Assembly: GCA_003242205.1 (NCBI GenBank) | Contig: QGUR01000210.1 | Location: 1-8,018, forward strand | DNA: 8,018 bases | DNA from: Chloroflexota bacterium | Lineage (GTDB): Bacteria; Chloroflexota; Anaerolineae; Aggregatilineales; Phototrophicaceae | Direction of reading: 5' to 3' | Shown: piece after piece, positions 6,469 through 8,018 of the stretch | How the letters are laid out: every line of letters begins with the position of its first letter | Numbering within the stretch: the stretch's first letter is position 1 | The notes under the pieces: model-generated | The model's input: the letters and a program-made list of their open reading frames with translations, nothing else | What the model was told of the DNA's origin: nothing | The model's database searches: none | Translations under genes and position numbers: made by a program

Positions 6469-6711
6469 ATGGGAACGTTACAGGAACTACCGCTCCAGGT
6501 TCTGTACAACCATGCCCGGCTGAGCAGTCTGGGCAACCTGCTGGACGAACTGCACACCGCGGCCAGCGAAGGGGCGCTCGAAACCGTGACGCCTTTGAGC
6601 AATGCCGAACTGGTGAGCTGGCTGCGCGAGATCATCTATACGGCGCAGGAGACGATTGCCGAGATTGAGGAACACGCGACCGGAGCTCCAGAACTGATCC
6701 GCGTTAAGTAA
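6469..6711 (+). CDS. Hypothetical 80-aa protein
   Basis: Family not recognised. The 80-aa product is mildly acidic and helical-looking: residues 8-32 (LQVLYNHARLSSLGNLLDELHTA) and 45-68 (NAELVSWLREIIYTAQETIAEIEE) have amphipathic heptad-like spacing of Leu/Ile, suggesting a small helical bundle or dimer. There is no signal peptide, membrane segment or metal motif. The ATG at 6469 is preceded by GAGGTG (6460-6465). An upstream in-frame ATG at 6409 lies inside the terminator stem and is not believable. Since only 22 nt separate the terminator tail from the start and no good promoter is visible there, expression probably depends on read-through of the terminator or on a promoter hidden under the hairpin (TATTTT at 6441 is the only -10-like box). 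It precedes the 54-aa gene by 84 bp. Confidence 0.7.
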   Translation: MGTLQELPLQVLYNHARLSSLGNLLDELHTAASEGALETVTPLSNAELVSWLREIIYTAQETIAEIEEHATGAPELIRVK

Positions 6712-6723
6712 TGATCGGGCGAT

Positions 6724-6742
6724 GGGCCGTGCTACCCGGCCC
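6724..6742 (+). repeat. Small hairpin between the 80-aa and 54-aa genes
   Basis: GGGCCG (6724-6729) and CGGCCC (6737-6742) form a 6-bp stem with a 7-nt loop, 12 nt after the 80-aa gene stop. There is no T-run, so termination is unlikely. It may be an mRNA processing or stability element. Confidence 0.3.
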
Positions 6743-6795
6743 GAAGCGACGTTATTCATGAAGATTGTTGCGAGCACGGCAGGAGGCAACACGCG

Positions 6796-6960
6796 ATGCA
6801 ACCAGATGACGAATTGATGCTCTTGCGTATGCGTCACCGCGACATGGCGCGCGCGGCGCAGCGCGGGCGACAGATGCGGGAGCTGCGGCCGAAGCGTTCC
6901 GCCCGGCGCAGCGGCATTCCATGGCTGTCGCGTGTGATCGCTCTGTCTTTCCTTGGTTAG
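6796..6960 (+). CDS. Small arginine-rich 54-aa protein
   Basis: A short gene supported mainly by its ribosome binding site: AGGAGG (6781-6786) stands 9 nt before ATG 6796, the best Shine-Dalgarno in this part of the window. The 54-aa product starts MQPDDELMLLRMRHRDMARA, has an Arg-rich centre (12 Arg in all, RELRPKRSARRSG at 28-40) and ends in a short hydrophobic, amphipathic tail (IPWLSRVIALSFLG, 41-54). It is not recognised as a family. The acidic start, basic middle and hydrophobic end would suit a small nucleic-acid- or membrane-surface-associated protein, which is speculation. It follows the 80-aa gene by 84 bp and may be cotranscribed with it. The stop at 6958 is immediately followed by the inverted-repeat-rich region. 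Confidence 0.55.
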   Translation: MQPDDELMLLRMRHRDMARAAQRGRQMRELRPKRSARRSGIPWLSRVIALSFLG

Positions 6961-6966
6961 CGCCGG

Positions 6967-7069
6967 CCGGCGAGTGAGTGTGCCGGCGACGCCGGCGGAA
7001 AGGCCATTTCATGCCGCAAAAAGCGCAAGACAGCACGACAACGCGGCTGGCCACACACTCGCTTGCCGG
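6967..7069 (+). repeat. 103-bp element bounded by 16-bp imperfect inverted repeats
   Basis: CCGGCGAGTGAGTGTG (6967-6982) can pair along its full length with CACACTCGCTTGCCGG (7054-7069), 16 continuous pairs with two G-U. Inside are the hairpin GCCGGC-gac-GCCGGC (6982-6996, its first base shared with the outer helix) and the nested helices GGCC/GGCC (7002-7005 with 7049-7052) and GCCGC/GCGGC (7013-7017 with 7043-7047). It could be the body of a structured RNA, or a small palindromic or MITE-like repeat. No target-site duplication is evident. Confidence 0.55.
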
Positions 7070-7076
7070 TAGAAGG

Positions 7077-7098
7077 TGTGGTCTGCCGCCAGACCACA
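7077..7098 (+). repeat. Perfect 9-bp hairpin in the long intergenic region
   Basis: TGTGGTCTG (7077-7085) and CAGACCACA (7090-7098) pair without mismatch around a CCGC loop. It sits 7 nt after the 103-bp element and is followed by a weaker stem, CAAAA/TTTTG (7117-7121 with 7127-7131). There is no T-run, so it is not a classical terminator. Confidence 0.55.
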
Positions 7099-7247
7099 TC
7101 GCATAGGCACGAGCCACAAAAAGCGGTTTTGGGTGAGTTTTACTGTTAACTGGCGAAAACGGGAAAGCAAAGCGGTGGGCAAACGACGGCCTGCCGTCCG
7201 GGTGGCACAGGGTAGTATGAGTGGCAAAAATCGGCTAAACGGGTTAT

Positions 7248-7291
7248 TGTTGAGGGGACGATGAAGCCATCGTCCCTTCGTCCACTCAACA
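7248..7291 (+). repeat. Bistable inverted repeat
   Basis: TGTTGAG-g-GGACGA (7248-7261) is complementary to TCGTCC-a-CTCAACA (7278-7291), 13 of 14 positions with one G/A mismatch. A second copy of the TCGTCC sequence lies within the loop (7270-7275) and allows a competing perfect 9-bp hairpin, GGGACGATG/CATCGTCCC (7255-7263 with 7268-7276). Two exclusive folds are therefore possible. Role unknown. Confidence 0.5.
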
Positions 7292-7331
7292 GCACTTCCT
7301 CGTAGCTTTTCCATGCAGTCGATAATTTCTC

Positions 7332-7380
7332 AGGCGAGAGGGTTTGGCGCGCAAACGGGTGTTGGCTCGCTCTCTCGCCT
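7332..7380 (+). repeat. Nested hairpin upstream of the HNH gene
   Basis: AGGCGAGAG (7332-7340) pairs perfectly with CTCTCGCCT (7372-7380). Inside, GTTTG (7342-7346) pairs with CAAAC (7352-7356) around GCGCG. It ends 40 bp before the -10 box of the HNH gene. It may be the 3' end of a structured RNA or a protein-binding inverted repeat. Confidence 0.5.
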
Positions 7381-7400
7381 CTCAGGCCTTCTGCATGGGG

Positions 7401-7430
7401 TTCACAACGCAAAATTGTGTATAATAATAC
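7401..7430 (+). promoter_or_regulatory. Promoter of the HNH gene
   Basis: A perfect TATAAT (7420-7425) lies in an AT-rich island. TTCACA (7401-7406) is the only -35-like box, but its spacing fits the overlapping TAATAC (7425-7430, 18 nt) better than TATAAT (13 nt). Transcription would start at ~7432-7437, leaving a ~45-nt leader. The sharp drop in GC here supports a promoter. Confidence 0.6.
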
Positions 7431-7468
7431 AGGTTTGTGCTAAAAATCACGGTCGTCGGTAGTGTTTT

Positions 7469-7475
7469 AGAGGTG
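7469..7475 (+). promoter_or_regulatory. Shine-Dalgarno site that sets the HNH GTG start
   Basis: AGAGGTG ends 6 nt before GTG 7482. The next in-frame ATG (7500) would be 24 nt away from it with no other site between, so the GTG is preferred. Confidence 0.65.
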
Positions 7476-7481
7476 TAGAAC

Positions 7482-8009
7482 GTGTCGAATGGGGCACTCA
7501 TGCATGAACGGGTGCTACTGCTCAACGGCCACTCCTGGGAGCCGTTGTCCGTCATCTCGGTTCCACGCGCGATCAACCTCCTTCTCGCCGAAAAGGCCAT
7601 CGTCGTTGAGCAAACAGGCAATTATCTGCGGACGGTTCGGGACAAGTATCCCGTTCCATCGGTGATTGCCCTGCGCACCTACGTCAATGTCCCGCGGCGG
7701 CAGGCCCACTGGAGCCGGCGCGGCGTGCTCGTGCGTGACAATTTCACCTGCATTTACTGCGGGGTGCAGCCCAGCACCGTCGTGCGCGGTAAGACGCTGA
7801 CCAAGAGCGACTTCACCGTCGATCACATCGTGCCCAAATCACGCGGCGGCAAGGATCAGTGGACGAACACGGCCTGCGCCTGTTACCACTGCAACCATCG
7901 CAAGGGTGACCGCTTGCCGCACGAAGCCGGTATGCGCCTCGGTTGGGAGCGGAAACGGCCCCCACCAACCTACTCGGGAAACCGGGCGGACACGGGCCCG
8001 AACGTCTGA
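7482..8009 (+). CDS. HNH endonuclease family protein
   Basis: A 175-aa protein of the widespread bacterial HNH family that begins with a conserved HERVLLLNGHSWEPLSVISV segment (8-27) and AINLLLAEKAIVVE (30-43). The HNH module spans ~88-143: C90-IY-C93 and C134-YH-C137 form the structural zinc knuckle, D114-H115 in FTVDHIVPKSRGG carries the catalytic general-base His, and W127-T-N129 plus CNHRKGDR complete the beta-beta-alpha-metal site. All key residues are present, so it should be an active metal-dependent nuclease. The biological substrate of this stand-alone family is not firmly known. The start is GTG 7482 on ribosome-binding-site evidence. The C-terminal ~30 residues (ERKRPPPTYSGNRADTGPNV) look disordered. 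It has its own promoter and no visible restriction, phage or toxin partner, so a housekeeping or repair role is as likely as defence. Confidence 0.92.
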   Translation: MSNGALMHERVLLLNGHSWEPLSVISVPRAINLLLAEKAIVVEQTGNYLRTVRDKYPVPSVIALRTYVNVPRRQAHWSRRGVLVRDNFTCIYCGVQPSTVVRGKTLTKSDFTVDHIVPKSRGGKDQWTNTACACYHCNHRKGDRLPHEAGMRLGWERKRPPPTYSGNRADTGPNV

Positions 8010-8015
8010 GACGTT
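8001..8015 (+). repeat. Inverted repeat centred on the HNH stop codon
   Basis: AACGTC and GACGTT flank the TGA stop exactly (8001-8006, 8010-8015), giving a 6-bp hairpin with the stop as the loop. The window ends 3 nt later, so whether a T-run follows cannot be seen. It may be part of a terminator. Confidence 0.35.
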
Positions 8016-8018
8016 AAA

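Larger units (their letters stand above)
6961..7400 (+). other. Gene-free, hairpin-rich intergenic region
   Basis: No reading frame in this stretch has a credible ribosome binding site, family motif or codon pattern. It is instead packed with the inverted repeats listed separately at 6967-7069, 7077-7098, 7248-7291 and 7332-7380, plus a small GACGG-cctg-CCGTC stem at 7185-7198. Base composition is more mixed than in the genes, with A/T-rich patches at 7115-7160. No landmarks of RNase P RNA, tmRNA or SRP RNA were found. A structured non-coding RNA or a nest of repeat elements are the two readings I consider possible. Confidence 0.45.

Noticed and set aside
7176..7260. tmRNA, because of GCAAACGAC resembling the start of a proteolysis tag
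   Set aside because: No acceptor-stem partner, no T-arm TTCGA-type sequence nearby and no plausible tag reading frame.
7248..7291. Integron attC site
   Set aside because: The arms have the wrong orientation for RYYYAAC...GTTRRRY ends, and there is no integrase or cassette array.
7009..7314. 101-codon minus-strand frame in the gene-free region
   Set aside because: No ribosome binding site, no family motif, and it runs through several perfect inverted repeats, which favours a non-coding reading.

Overview
The window looks like ordinary chromosomal DNA from a GC-rich bacterium, most likely a member of the Chloroflexota (Anaerolineae-like). This assignment is an inference. It rests on high GC with strong GC3 bias, a Thr/Pro-rich lipoprotein linker, the style of the PheS/PheT pair, and T-box control of pheST outside the classical Firmicutes setting. 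No transposase, integrase, CRISPR array, tRNA or rRNA was seen.

Layout. Positions 1-707 (+) hold the 3' part of a class I SAM-dependent methyltransferase. A 118-bp gap with a strong GC hairpin follows, then a lipoprotein (826-1662, +) with an alpha/beta-hydrolase-like domain that appears to lack its nucleophile and histidine. A long hairpin (1683-1722) separates it from the convergent pheST operon. The operon is read on the minus strand: promoter at about 5848-5819, a phenylalanine T-box leader (5541-5812) with UUC specifier, T-box sequence and intrinsic terminator, then pheS (5411-4377) and pheT (4291-1730). Uncharged tRNA-Phe should bind the leader, favour the antiterminator and raise synthesis of phenylalanyl-tRNA synthetase.

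Divergent from the T-box promoter, a second promoter (5900-5928) drives a 71-aa MerR/excisionase-type HTH protein (5954-6169). Its stop overlaps the start of a 68-aa ORF (6169-6375) that may carry a degraded second HTH wing. The ORF runs into a set of nested RNA structures ending in a strong terminator (6405-6446). A 9-bp pairing (6342-6350 with 6410-6418) would enclose two hairpins and exclude the terminator, so this looks like an attenuator or riboswitch-type switch. It lies just before an 80-aa orphan protein (6469-6711). A 54-aa arginine-rich small gene (6796-6960) follows.

Positions 6961-7481 contain no convincing gene but are full of inverted repeats, including a 16-bp helix, a 9-bp perfect hairpin and a bistable 14-bp inverted repeat. 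They could form a structured non-coding RNA or be an eroded repeat element. The window ends with an HNH endonuclease-family protein (7482-8009, +) behind its own promoter. The most novel material is the 6342-6446 switch and the 6961-7400 structured intergenic region.
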